The notes beneath the pieces were generated by a model, which was not told the origin of the DNA, made no database searches, and saw nothing but the letters and a program-made list of their open reading frames with translations. The position numbers and the translations under genes were made by a program. From assembly GCA_010015745.1 (NCBI GenBank), contig ML978172.1, forward strand, positions 62,001 to 126,000: a stretch of 64,000 nucleotides of DNA, in the 5' to 3' direction. Of this stretch, positions 33,259 to 43,098 are shown one piece after another. Numbering within the stretch: the first letter of the stretch is position 1; every line of letters starts with the position of its first letter. The stretch comes from Setomelanomma holmii (taxonomy: Eukaryota; Ascomycota; Dothideomycetes; Pleosporales; Phaeosphaeriaceae).

Positions 33259-34643
33259 GGTGAATGGTGCAACAATCATGTATAGAGAACCACAATGTAA
33301 TGAAAGAAGCAAGTCAAGACGTGAGCGGTGAACATGTTCGATTATATGTTCTGCTAATCTCCGATAACTCCGCATCTACGATGAAGGAGTCAGCAAATGC
33401 ATATAGCGCTAATGTGGGCACTAACGATGATATTCTAGTAACGTCTATCCCTGCGTGGCGAGATACTCTACGTGCCGAGACGCCACGGACACTTCCCCGC
33501 ATAAAAAACTCAACAGTAGGTTAGAAAAATACATATTCTCGGAATAGTAGCCTGTGAAAACCTGTACAGAAGGGTATTTGTATTGGGTCTAGCGGTTGGT
33601 TCTCGGGGAGTGAGTAAGTTCGAGAGGGATCGGTAATACTAAGACAGTACGATGGTGCGTCTGAAAAGAGTATCAGGTTTGTGAGAACAATGATTGATTG
33701 CTAATACGAAGTTGAACACATTGGTCTACAGGAGGCCATCAGTCTCATCTATATACTAGGGTGACATCCCGTCCCTCCCAGGAATCTCGTACATCTGGGG
33801 ATGGTTGGGATGGCAGCCTTCCCTGGGATGGTAACGATCCCGGGCTTGGCGGGATGGTGGGGTCATGCAAGTCTTGCATCATCCTGTGTGCCCTATGTGT
33901 TCTTTGCCAGTCGTTTCTTTGTTCGTAACATAGCCTTAAGCTATGAAGCCTATTCTCTCCTAATCTCCTGTACAAGTAACTTCTGCTAACCGTGCAATAC
34001 GATAAATTGGTATGAGCATCACACGAACGACTTGCTTCAGCTGACAGTAGGTGCGTTAAAGGCTCATGCATCTTATTAAAAGTCCGTCAACTTACAGCTT
34101 ATTATATTATTATCCTATCCTGAGATTTGTGCTTGTGTTCAAGACGCTTGCGCGCTTCTGTGCTGATTCTAACTCAGCCTGCTGGAATAGATAGATAAGA
34201 ACAATCCAAGCACCCAGCTTAAATCAGCTTAGCTGTAATTTATCAGCGCCGCACAGGCCTTGCAGCATGATTCATGCTGAGCTGGCTGAACTTCACGCTT
34301 ATTTGAAGCATGACTTGAGTGCCTACTCGCTTGTGGCCTAGCTGAAAATGGTCTATTGGCCTGTGAACTTTCTGTGTAGGGCGGACTGACTATCCCCACT
34401 GCGTGTCGTAAGGACCGCTACCATTGGACTGTCTGATGTTATGATCATGCGTAACTGTTCGAGGGTACAGGTCACATGTGTACCTCTTTGGGACTAGCGT
34501 CTGTTCAGCTCGTTCCTTCTACATAGCCAAATCTGATAGCTCACAATAACAAACAAGTTCGCATCTCACTTATACACTTCATCCTGAGTAACTAACACAA
34601 TTCACATTATTCTACTTCGTATTCTAAGTTATATACTTAGGTA
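33259..34643. other. Intergenic with possible LTR remnant
   Basis: No gene recognised. At 34430-34600 a stretch beginning TGTCTGATGTTATGATCATG and ending in CTAACA has the look of a copia-type LTR, but I find no matching 5-bp target duplication, so I do not call it. The GGGATG-rich region at 33760-33860 is unexplained. Confidence 0.35.
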
Positions 34644-35963
34644 ACGTAGATTACAAGCGAGTGGCGAATACAAGCGAGTGGCGAGCCCTACTAACTTTGT
34701 GCGCCTCTATAGGCAAACATCTTAACTACATCAAGAGCTAATATATAGGTGTTAATAAGATAGATTAAGCAGTGTCTAAAGTGTCTTTTTTGCACGTGCG
34801 TGAGTTGTGCCCAGTCTCTCTGCACCTCTTGCAGCGCGCCAGAGCCTGGCGGCTGCGGCCTGATCGCTCTCCTGTTTGATGCTCTCCACAAGCAATCTGC
34901 TGATCAGCCTCCCTTTGAGCGAGTATATCCTCTCCATCTCCCTTTGTTAAGACCCCACGCTGCTGTATACGCTTTTTTTTACGCTGTTTGCGTGCTGACG
35001 CTGCCTTATTAGCCTTCTCAAGGCTGGCAATCTGATTGCGCATCAGCTCAGCTGAGAGCAATATTACCTCAGCGCCCTTTTTGAGCCACTCAACTCCGAG
35101 CTCGTTTGTAGTCCAGCCATTGTCGCTGACTGCAATAGCCCAGTCGCGTGGGATGTCCTTATCCTTGTACTATGCAGATAGATAGTACTAGCCAGCAAAG
35201 ATGAGGAATAGTGTGATAGCCCAGCCAACAGCATTGATTCCTTGGTTCACTGTAACCCACTCGCAATTGCCACGCTGAATAGCCTTTTGCTAGCCTCTCC
35301 TCTCTAACCCTGTCACGACAAGCTAAGTTGTGATCTTGCCTATTATAAAGCTAGCCTTGTTAAAGTTATAGACGTCATCATTGCAGATGCCGTACTTTGC
35401 CTTTGTCTCCTCCACAAGCTTAAACCAGCTTCTGATCAACATAGGATCCTCGCATAGAGCTCTCTGCCTATTGTACGCTTGATTGAAACGCGTCGTGAGA
35501 CTGTCTGTACGCTTGACAAAGTTGCGCAGCCAGTGGACGCCGACCTGACCAGCGCCACGTTTAGCCATCAGCTTATCAGCCATATCACGTACAGCCGCGT
35601 ACGTAGGCGCAAACCCACGCTAGTCTAGGTCGAGTATATATTTGACAATCACCTCCTCTTCTATCTGGGTAAGCTTCCTTGAGTTGGGCTGGCAATCGCG
35701 TTGCGCGGGCATCCCAGCACGTCAGTGGCGGAGCGTGGTCTCTGGTACTTTGTAGGCAGCAGCAGCACAATAATTACTCTGAATCTGACTATTTTTGATA
35801 GAGAATATAGTAAGCTGAATATCTGCTTCTTTTCAAGACATGTAAGTGATGTTACGTTAAGATAATTGAGGTTTAGAGGAGAGAGGCGCGCAAAGTTAGT
35901 AGGGCTCGCCACTCGCTTGTATTCGCCACTCGCTTGTATTCGCCACTCGCTTGTAATCTACGT
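34644..35963 (-). mobile_element. Pogo/Fot-type element 4, internally deleted
   Basis: 1320 bp, flanked by TA at 34642-34643 and 35964-35965. The terminal repeats begin ACGTAGATTACAAGCGAG. The left end has two and the right end three copies of the 17-bp unit ACAAGCGAGTGGCGAAT. On the minus strand the CENP-B part (35323-35583, HWLRNFVKRTDSLTTRF) and the zinc-knuckle C-terminus (34765-35061, CKRCRETGHNSRTC) remain. The segment containing the second and third catalytic Asp is gone, with a deletion junction near 35080. It could only move with a transposase supplied in trans. It inserted 13 bp beyond the stop of the NLR gene. Confidence 0.9.
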
Positions 35964-36678
35964 TAACATTACAGACCTACCTTACCTTTCCCTGCCTGCC
36001 ATTTTCTAATGCAGTAAGTGACAATTTTGTGTGAGGATATTGCTCTCCAAGGATCTGCTTGCGCAGCTGAATGCATATTTCTAGTAGAGAGAAGGCTTCT
36101 TTGTCCCGGCTTTGAGATCTCACTGTGAAGGTGAGATTGTTTATGCTCGTCAGCTTGCCTAGATGCTCATTGCCAAGCGCCCTCGAGCTCGTCTCCATCA
36201 CTTGCACCTCCAGCTCCTCAGCCTCGTTCCACCGCATTTGGTTCCAGTACGTCGACAACAGGTTAGCCATGCTGGTTAGCGTGTCTAGATGCTTGTCGCC
36301 AAGCGCCCTCTTTCTTGTCTCTATCACTTACACAAACAGCTCTTCAGCCTCCTTGTACTGTCTGTCACTATAAAGCGTTATAGCACATTTCTGCACAAGG
36401 CCTAACCTTTCTGCGTTGTCATCTTCTGTTAGAGTGTGCAACAGAGCGTACTGTGTATGTGGAAGTAATCGTCGCTATTTGCTTCTGTTAACATGATCAT
36501 TATCTAGGAACACCTAGAGTAGCTGTGCGATAGCTTGTTAGGTCTATTTCTGAAGACGCCCTTGTTGCAGGAGCCATTCTCGTAAAGCGCTATGCACCAA
36601 TCTATGCAGGTCAAGTGCAGACTCGGCAGGCCGCCTTGTGACGAGCGCATATCTGCTGAGGACCTTGCCCTAGTCGAG

Positions 36679-39600
36679 CAGACTTGCTACCAGTCAGTCT
36701 ATTCAGTTCAGTCAGTCCGGAGGCCTCTAGATAACAATTCAGTCAGTCCAGAGACCTCTGGACTGACTGAACTGACTAAATTAGACTGAATTGGACTAAA
36801 TCTAGCTATTTGAAGCTGTGTTTTGCAGTCATGATAGCAACTTCTAGTGTTGCTTAGAACACGGCATTTGTTGCAACTAAGACAGACGCTAGTCTTGAAT
36901 AGAAAAGACCTTAGTCTTGTTTAGGTTAGAGATAATTCCTAAGCTAATCAGACTGCCAATCGCGCTAGGGCTACATGGCAGCCTTAACATGTTGCGCCTA
37001 CTCCAGCAACCTGATGCTACAACACTTTTGCTATTGAACAATTTAGTGTACTTCATGTCTACTCCTTCGAATTTAAGCCTCCGCCGCCTTGTTGAACGCG
37101 ATAAGTGCAGTTGTCCTCTACCGTCGCTATTGAACGCGCCCACTGTTAGAGATACTGTAAGCGAGGCTTAGCCTGACAAGCCTGTAGCAATACATGCAGA
37201 CTTACCTAACGATAACAACTATTACGTCAGGCTTGATTTTAAGCGCGTGCTGTACCTTAAGTGACGCTAAGCAGAGTGCAGTCGCGGTGCAGTAAAGAGC
37301 TGGATCTACCGCTACAGCTAGGGTGTATAGCACTGCAAGCACAAGAAGAACTACTAGCTTTGACAGTTCTGCCACAAGCAACAGCAGCAACAAGAGACCT
37401 ACTACGAGGCTGATAGCACTACGAACGCCAGTCGACACCTCTCAAGCAACAGGCCTAGGCACTCACTTGGATCTAACAGACCTATACCAATTGCTAGCTA
37501 GGAGGGCACTATTCTAGGCGCGCTCGCAAAATCACAAGTCCACATAATGAGGTTTAGAGGTGTAGAGGTCTCCTAGGAGATTGCTAATGAGATAGCAGCA
37601 AGCTTTTCATTCCCTCAGTTTCAAGACGCACTAAAGGATTAGGTAATTACTAATAACTAGAGCCTACGCGTGATAGAGACGCCGCAGTTTCGAGATATAA
37701 TCGCAGCCGCAAGTCCTCTGGCAGAAGCTCTCCTTTAGCGTAGCCACCAGACGCTTCGCGATCATATTATTGCTGAGTACAACGCGTACGTACTAGCTGT
37801 TGCTACCTACCTTCGCAAAGCCTAGTCGCTTATACACGTTTCCTTTGACAACTAGACCTCAACTAGTGGACAGTATGCTTTCACCAGCCTCTGCGTACAC
37901 TACCTTAACGGCGAGGGCAAGCTAGTTGACCACTTGCTTAGGTTGCCTAAACTCTACAGGGCGCACACTAGCAATAATATTGCCTGAGTAGCAGCGACAA
38001 TACTGCGTCTATTTAGTGTTAACAACACAAGTGTCAGATACTTTGTGCTTAACAACGCAAGCAACAACAATACTGCAGTTAAGTCTTTAGCAGAGGAGTT
38101 TAACTTTACTGTAAGTAAGTGGCGGCTGCGCTGCTACTGCTACATCCTCAACCCAGGCGCGCAGTTAGTAATTTAGAGTAAAAATTGTAGCGCATACAAG
38201 AACAACGCCGCTCACCTTTATAAAGAAGAGAAGTACATAGATAAGTGGCGCAAGTACAGCCCTATTAGCGTCCTTTTTAACGTAATCGCGTCTATCTGCA
38301 CGCTGCAAACTCATCAGCTATTAGAGCGCCTGCAGCGTGACAAGGCAGAGGCGATAGGCGTTACAGCTAACATCTAGCAACTTGTTAAGACTGTTAAGAC
38401 GCGCTGGAATAGCTATTTTGACACTTTTGTGCGTGTAGCTAAGCTACATAGTCCTATCAACAGCTATATTAAGTTTAAACTTAAGGAGCACAGTGCTGCA
38501 ACAGCATCATCACGACGCCAGAAGAACCGCAAGCAGCTGCCTGCTGCGCAGCCGCGACTATATGTACGCGAGGGTGGCCTAAGCAGCAAGGACTAGGCGA
38601 CGATTACAGAGTATATCCAACTGCTTAAGCTACTTGCGGAAGCTACACGGCTGCTTGAAGGCTGCAGCTGACACGGCCGCTATGGCGCTATATAGGAGGT
38701 TCAAGTAACGTTTGAATGGGTTCTTAACCAGCTTGAGGCTCTTAAAGACTGCCTTAAGGACATTAATTACAAAGATCCTAACGCGCCTAAAGACTATCTT
38801 GTTACGCATGTTAACCTTGCACATAGTAAGCTTGCTGAGTACTATAAAAGAATTAATAACGCGCCTGTTTACTACGCCGATACAGTCCTCCACCCGCACT
38901 ACAAGAACCACCTTGCGGCGCTCTAGAAGGTGCCTAACACCTATATCACTGCCTACGACAGCGTCTACTATCGCAACAGCTAGCTTAATAATAACTATCA
39001 GGCGTTCTTGCAAATGTGGCAGGAGCAGAGCAACGCTGCAGTCGATGTAGCTAACGCAGTAACGCCGTCACAAAAGAAGCTCTAGCTAGGGTTGTTAGCG
39101 TCGCAATCAGCCTTTCTGCAGTCGTTGATTGAGACTAATCTGCGGCAGGTAGAGGCAAGTCTGAAGGAGGATGAATATGAGATCTAGAGGCGGCAACCGG
39201 CGTTAGCTGAAGAGGATCGGCTGTCGCTTAACCCGCTGCTCTACTGGGAGTCAGTTCCTGGACAATTTCTAGTACTCTCTAAGTTTGCTATTAACATACT
39301 CACAATACTGGCGGCAGCAGCAGACTGTGAGCAGACATTCAGCGAGCTTGGCAACATGTTAGGCACGCAGAGACTCTGTATGAAGCTAGAGCTTATCGCA
39401 GCTTTACAGAGTTTAAAGAGCTGGAAGAGGCTTAGTATTCAGCTAGCAACTACCTCTACATATGGGCCAGCACGTGTACTATCAGAGGAAGAAATTTCAA
39501 AAATACAAGAGCAGCTGTCCCAGTTTGACATTAGTTAATTTAGTTCAGGTCAGTCTAGGTCAGTTCAGTTCGGTCAGTTTCAATTTACCTAGAAAGTCTT

Positions 39601-39694
39601 GGCAGTCAGTTCAGTCCAGTTCAGTGACCTTCAAACATCAGTTCAGTCAGTCCGGAGACCTCCGGACTGACCGAACTGACTGATAGCCAGTCTG
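36679..39694 (+). mobile_element. hAT element C, 3016 bp, inserted in the NLR gene
   Basis: Ends CAGACTTGCTACCAGTCAGT (left) and, reversed, CAGACTGGCTATCAGTCAGT (right), flanked by the 8-bp duplication TAGTCGAG at 36671-36678 and 39695-39702. Sub-terminal CAGTCAGTT/AACTGACTG motifs are repeated in both orientations at 36700-36790 and 39540-39690. It sits in the region joining the NB-ARC and TPR parts of the NLR gene. Its ends match the 211-bp element at 40314, so both belong to one family. Confidence 0.93.
37200..39538 (+). pseudogene. hAT transposase pseudogene (element C)
   Basis: From about 37550 one frame is readable to TAA at 39536-39538 with roughly fifteen internal stops, mostly TAG. 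Core motifs are LIHVSFDN, then TAG at 37853-37855 where element A keeps Trp (SFDRWTT), NNASNNNTAVKSL, KWRLRCYCYILNPGAQ, APKDYLVTHVNLAHSKLAEYY, and the dimerisation motif FAINILTILAAAADCEQTFS near 39280-39340. A BED-finger-like region is poorly preserved at 37200-37500. Inactive. The heavy TAG load compared with elements A and B suggests stronger or older RIP. Confidence 0.8.
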
Positions 39695-40036
39695 TAGTCG
39701 AGGATGTATTTGAAAGATCAAGCGAAATGTCTTTACAATCTACACACGCAGCAAGGAAGAGATAGTCTGCCGCAAGCGCGTTACTGCGGCAGATCTCGTC
39801 TAGAGAGAGGCCTAGCGTTGCAGCCACAGAGCTCTCTGCATTAGAACCCTGGAGGGGCTGCTCAAACGCATCGCTACTATGCTTAAGAGCTACATCCTTG
39901 TGCTTGTCTAGTTCATATCGGTAGTTCTGCAGCGTGATGCTCCTAGCGTTTAAATAGGCTGCTGCTGGAACAATCGCCAGAGGAAGATAGGATAGTCCTT
40001 GTAGCAATAGCTTTGCCTCCTGCTGCTCACTGTGAG

Positions 40037-40164
40037 CAGAGTGCGCAACAAGCAAGCGATAGGCAGATTGATTACCAAATTAGGACTATCACGAACCAGA
40101 TAGTGGTCTTTGGAGGCCTAATGCGGTAATCAATCTGCCTATCGCTTGCTTGTTGCGCACTCTA
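40037..40164. mobile_element. Short non-autonomous hAT-type element (MITE), 128 bp
   Basis: Flanked by the 8-bp direct repeat ACTGTGAG (40029-40036 and 40165-40172). The arms form a 39-bp perfect inverted repeat (40038-40076 with 40125-40163; AGAGTGCGCAACAAGCAAGC...), with C versus T at the outermost base. No coding capacity. It interrupts the NB-ARC part of the NLR gene, and removing it with one target copy restores the local reading frame. The 8-bp duplication and (C/T)AGAG ends indicate hAT, but the end sequence differs from elements A, B and C. Confidence 0.88.
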
Positions 40165-40313
40165 ACTGTGAGAGATTGGTGTGCTCAGATAGTTATCCAA
40201 CATCCTTAGAGCCAGGTCTGGTGCTAGCTCCCTGAGTTCTACAACGTTCTGTGAGGGAGCGTTCTAGCTGTGCTGCTATTGGTTGTCGTAAAGATGATAG
40301 AACCAGACTTGCT

Positions 40314-40524
40314 ATCAGTCAGTTCAGTCCGGACTGAAATCCGTGCACGCTGCCAAAACCTTATATCTCATCACGGATAGGGAGGAAATTGAAGATGTGA
40401 GCATGGCTTTACTTGTTTCGTCTATGCGCACGATCGTTAATGAGGTATGTGCTTCCGTTGGTGTAGCAACAGTACTAGCGTGCACGGATTTCAGTCCGGA
40501 CTGAACTGACTGATAGCAAGTCTG
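40314..40524. mobile_element. Short non-autonomous hAT element (MITE), 211 bp, family of hAT C
   Basis: Perfect 48-bp inverted repeats beginning CAGACTTGCTATCAGTCAGT, flanked by the 8-bp direct repeat GATAGAAC (40306-40313 and 40525-40532). The ends match hAT element C, whose transposase family would have moved it. It lies in the NB-ARC domain of the NLR gene just after the DNVED (Walker B) region. No coding capacity. Confidence 0.93.
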
Positions 40525-41708
40525 GATAGAACAAACCTCAGACTGAGGTAGGTAGTCGAGCAAATCTGCAGCTCCTGCTATGGACGACCCGCTGGATCCT
40601 AGCAATATGTCCTCCACATTGTCGAAAATTAGCAAACACTGCCTTGCGCTGTTGTTCGCTAGACAGCGTTTTACAAGTGCCTTTATGTCTGCCTTCTCGT
40701 CGTCCCACTCTAGAACGCTAAGCTTCTAGGCTATACTTGCGTATGATTAGTACAGGCTGTCTTTATCGCTTACATCGACCCAGAAGACTAAGCAATTCTT
40801 GTTTGTTTGTCTTGTTCTGTGTGCAACCTTGAGCCTAAGTTGCAACTTCCCTGTCCTACTATTGCTAACATAGTCGGTTGCTTGTCGCTGAAGAGCTTTG
40901 CTTCTAGGTTAGCAAGCTGTAGCTCTCAACCCACGAAACGACTGTTCTGTGAGAGCGGGATGATAGAAGGCGCACTGTTAGCTGCCTCGACTTCAGCCTG
41001 TAGCCTTCTTGATGCGCTCTCCCTTCTCTTGCCATAGGAGGTGGGCAAAGACACATCTAGAACACCAAGCAAGCAGTATACAACGTGTTTGTCTTCAGTT
41101 GTTTCGCGATTTCTCATCTATCACGCTTGCTCAGATGTAGTAAATTGGTCTAAGGGACAGTTGCGCAATGCTGCAAGCGGAATGCTGGTGATCTCGTATA
41201 TTAGCTGGTTGAGCGACCTCTTGTTGCCTATCAGCCGTCCTTCACAGGAAAAGAACTCAGCTAACACTGGCGTAATGAGCTCTTGAAGCGTCCAACCTTA
41301 GTTAAACCATGCACTTATCTAAAATGTCGCCTCCCATTGGCTGCATTGTGGCATTTCTGTCGCAGCAGGCACCAAGACGTCTGACAGAAAGACGTAGCAG
41401 TACGTCGCATTTTTATACCCTAAAAACATTGACTTAATTGCTCTTACGCAATTAGTCAGGTTCTATCTATCAATGCAACATGTGTTAATCCAGAAGTACT
41501 AGAGCTTGTCCTAGGCTGCTTGTTCAGCGCAGAATTGCAGCTTTTAATAACTATCCTTCTTCTCTTTATAACTTCCGCTTCCTATATCTTTAAGGAGTAT
41601 CTTAGCATCACCCTATCTATGCAAAAGAATAGCATATAGCAGAATTTTCTTGCCGCAAAAGTCTGTTAAGACCAGTTTCTTAAGTTAATTAAAGTGGAGA
41701 AGTCGCAT

Positions 41709-42386
41709 AGTTTCTGCCTTATTTCAGGCTAGGTCTGGGCAAGCAAAGAACGCACAGAATCATGGTGTTGTTTAGCACTGACTGATGTAGCCGCGACGGA
41801 TCAGAGTAGACAACAGAAGCTTGTGAGGGTCTGAAGTGAGCTGTAAAGGCAGCCTGTGGAGGCAGTTTGCGCGAAGCCGCTGACCGGACGCTGACTAGAC
41901 GCTCACCGTACCTAGCGGGACGGGGAGTGCTAGGCGCTTATTTCGCAGGCAGACAAACACAGATCGCTAACACAGCATTCAGCGACATGTTGATCTTATT
42001 ACTTACATCATGCAGGCATAAATACTATAGTTACGTTGCATACAATTGTTAATTTTATTTTGTAATTTGATGATTGTTATTGAGGAGTCTTATAGATCTA
42101 TAACGATGCCCTTGTACGTAGGATATAATATAAAATGCAATAGCATAAATTAAAAAAAGATAAACTTTTACGATGCTTGACAGTTAGACTGACTGTAGTT
42201 GTTTCTACGACATATTGTAAGGGCCCATCCCTTCCCCAGCAAACGGTAGCGATACACGTCGAAGCTTGGCATTGCGCCGAAGAATAACTGAGTCATGCTA
42301 CAGTTGGGCCTTGAGCTCTGGTGGCTAGGGGTGATTCAGGCTGCCAAGTATGGTGTCAGTAGCCATAAATAACAGCTAGGCTTCTT
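41709..42386. other. Upstream region of NLR pseudogene
   Basis: Contains the presumed promoter of the NLR gene. An AT-rich stretch at 42010-42180 has many A/T runs, and no gene is visible. It ends at the solo LTR target duplication. Confidence 0.4.
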
Positions 42387-42555
42387 TGTCAGACTGGCAC
42401 CTCAGTTCACAAGGTACATGTGAACTGCATCTCTCACGTGACTCTTTGTCACTTGCTTACTCATCGTGGTTGTGTATATAATCGCTCTGTGTAGCTCTCT
42501 CAATACAACAACCTTCTGCTTCCTTCCTGTCTGCTCTGTCCTCTCACATCTGACA
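42387..42555 (+). mobile_element. Solo LTR, 169-bp family (copy 1)
   Basis: Begins TGTCAGACTGGCACC and ends CACATCTGACA, 169 bp, flanked by the 5-bp duplication TTCTT (42382-42386 and 42556-42560). It contains a TATA-like GTATATAATC near 42471 and a CT-rich end, as expected of an LTR promoter and R/U5 region. The second copy, in opposite orientation, is at 24690-24858. Lack of any internal retroelement sequence means a solo LTR. Confidence 0.9.
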
Positions 42556-42560
42556 TTCTT

Positions 42561-43098
42561 TACCGGTAAGCGACGTGCTCGGATCCTGCTCTTCTGTCTA
42601 TTCCAGCAGGCAGACTTAGAACGAGTATGGAAGCACAGCAGCATCTCAGAGTCGAGCGCAACTCTCGGGATACGTCTACTATGTGTACAGGTACAAGCTA
42701 ATAGGCTTTGTTAAAATACATAAGACATTGAGGCACCTATTGTAGACTAGAGCGGGGCGGTTGCGCAACGCTCGCAGTAAGTCGTTGAATTGCACAGAAT
42801 GAATAGCGTATACTCAAGCGATACTTCAGCAGAAATGCAAGTTAAAGTTTGAAGATGCTATTCTGAGAATATCGATTGCTCTAGCTAGTTGTAGAGTTTG
42901 TTGTGTTGAGAAGCAGTTGTAGCGTCTCGCTACGCAGGGAATCTCGCCACGCAGGGAGAGACATTAGCTGGTTCGGGTACGAGCGAGTCTTCTATGGGGC
43001 GAGACAAAGGAGATGGAGTCGCAAGAAATTGAAGATACACACTCACGGACATCTTCATACATCATATACTAGAGCCGTCCAGGCAGCATTGGCATGTA
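42561..43098. other. Intergenic 3' of disordered-protein gene
   Basis: No gene seen. A short motif (TCTCGC-ACGCAGGGA) is repeated near 42926-42962 and occurs in inverted orientation near 33443-33462, suggesting another dispersed repeat. Confidence 0.35.

Larger units (their letters stand above)
35977..41708 (-). pseudogene. HET-NB-ARC-TPR (NLR-type) gene, broken by three insertions
   Basis: A STAND/NLR-type protein that in fungi is linked to non-self recognition and regulated cell death. Starting at ATG 41708, the HET domain follows (CAEQAA, WINTCCID, CYVFLSDV, GWTLQELI, and CLLGVLDVSLPTSYG at 40926-41117). The NB-ARC domain is next: a P-loop region near 40850 damaged by a frameshift, FWVDVSDKDS, LLIFDNVED at about 40620, IIFTTTNS, ELRELAPDLALRMLDNYL and LSYLPLAIVPAAAYLN. 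A helical linker (SALDLHRLVHSALREWLLQQ) and TPR repeats (RALGDKHLDTLTSMANLLS, 35977-36327) end the protein. Removing the three transposons with one copy of each target duplication leaves about 2353 bp, or ~784 codons. Beyond the insertions it carries many TAG/TAA stops and at least two frameshifts, so it was or became dead independently. Confidence 0.88.

Noticed and set aside
34430..34600. Possible third solo LTR (TGTCTGATG...CTAACA)
   Set aside because: Looks copia-like, but no matching 5-bp flanking duplication could be found.
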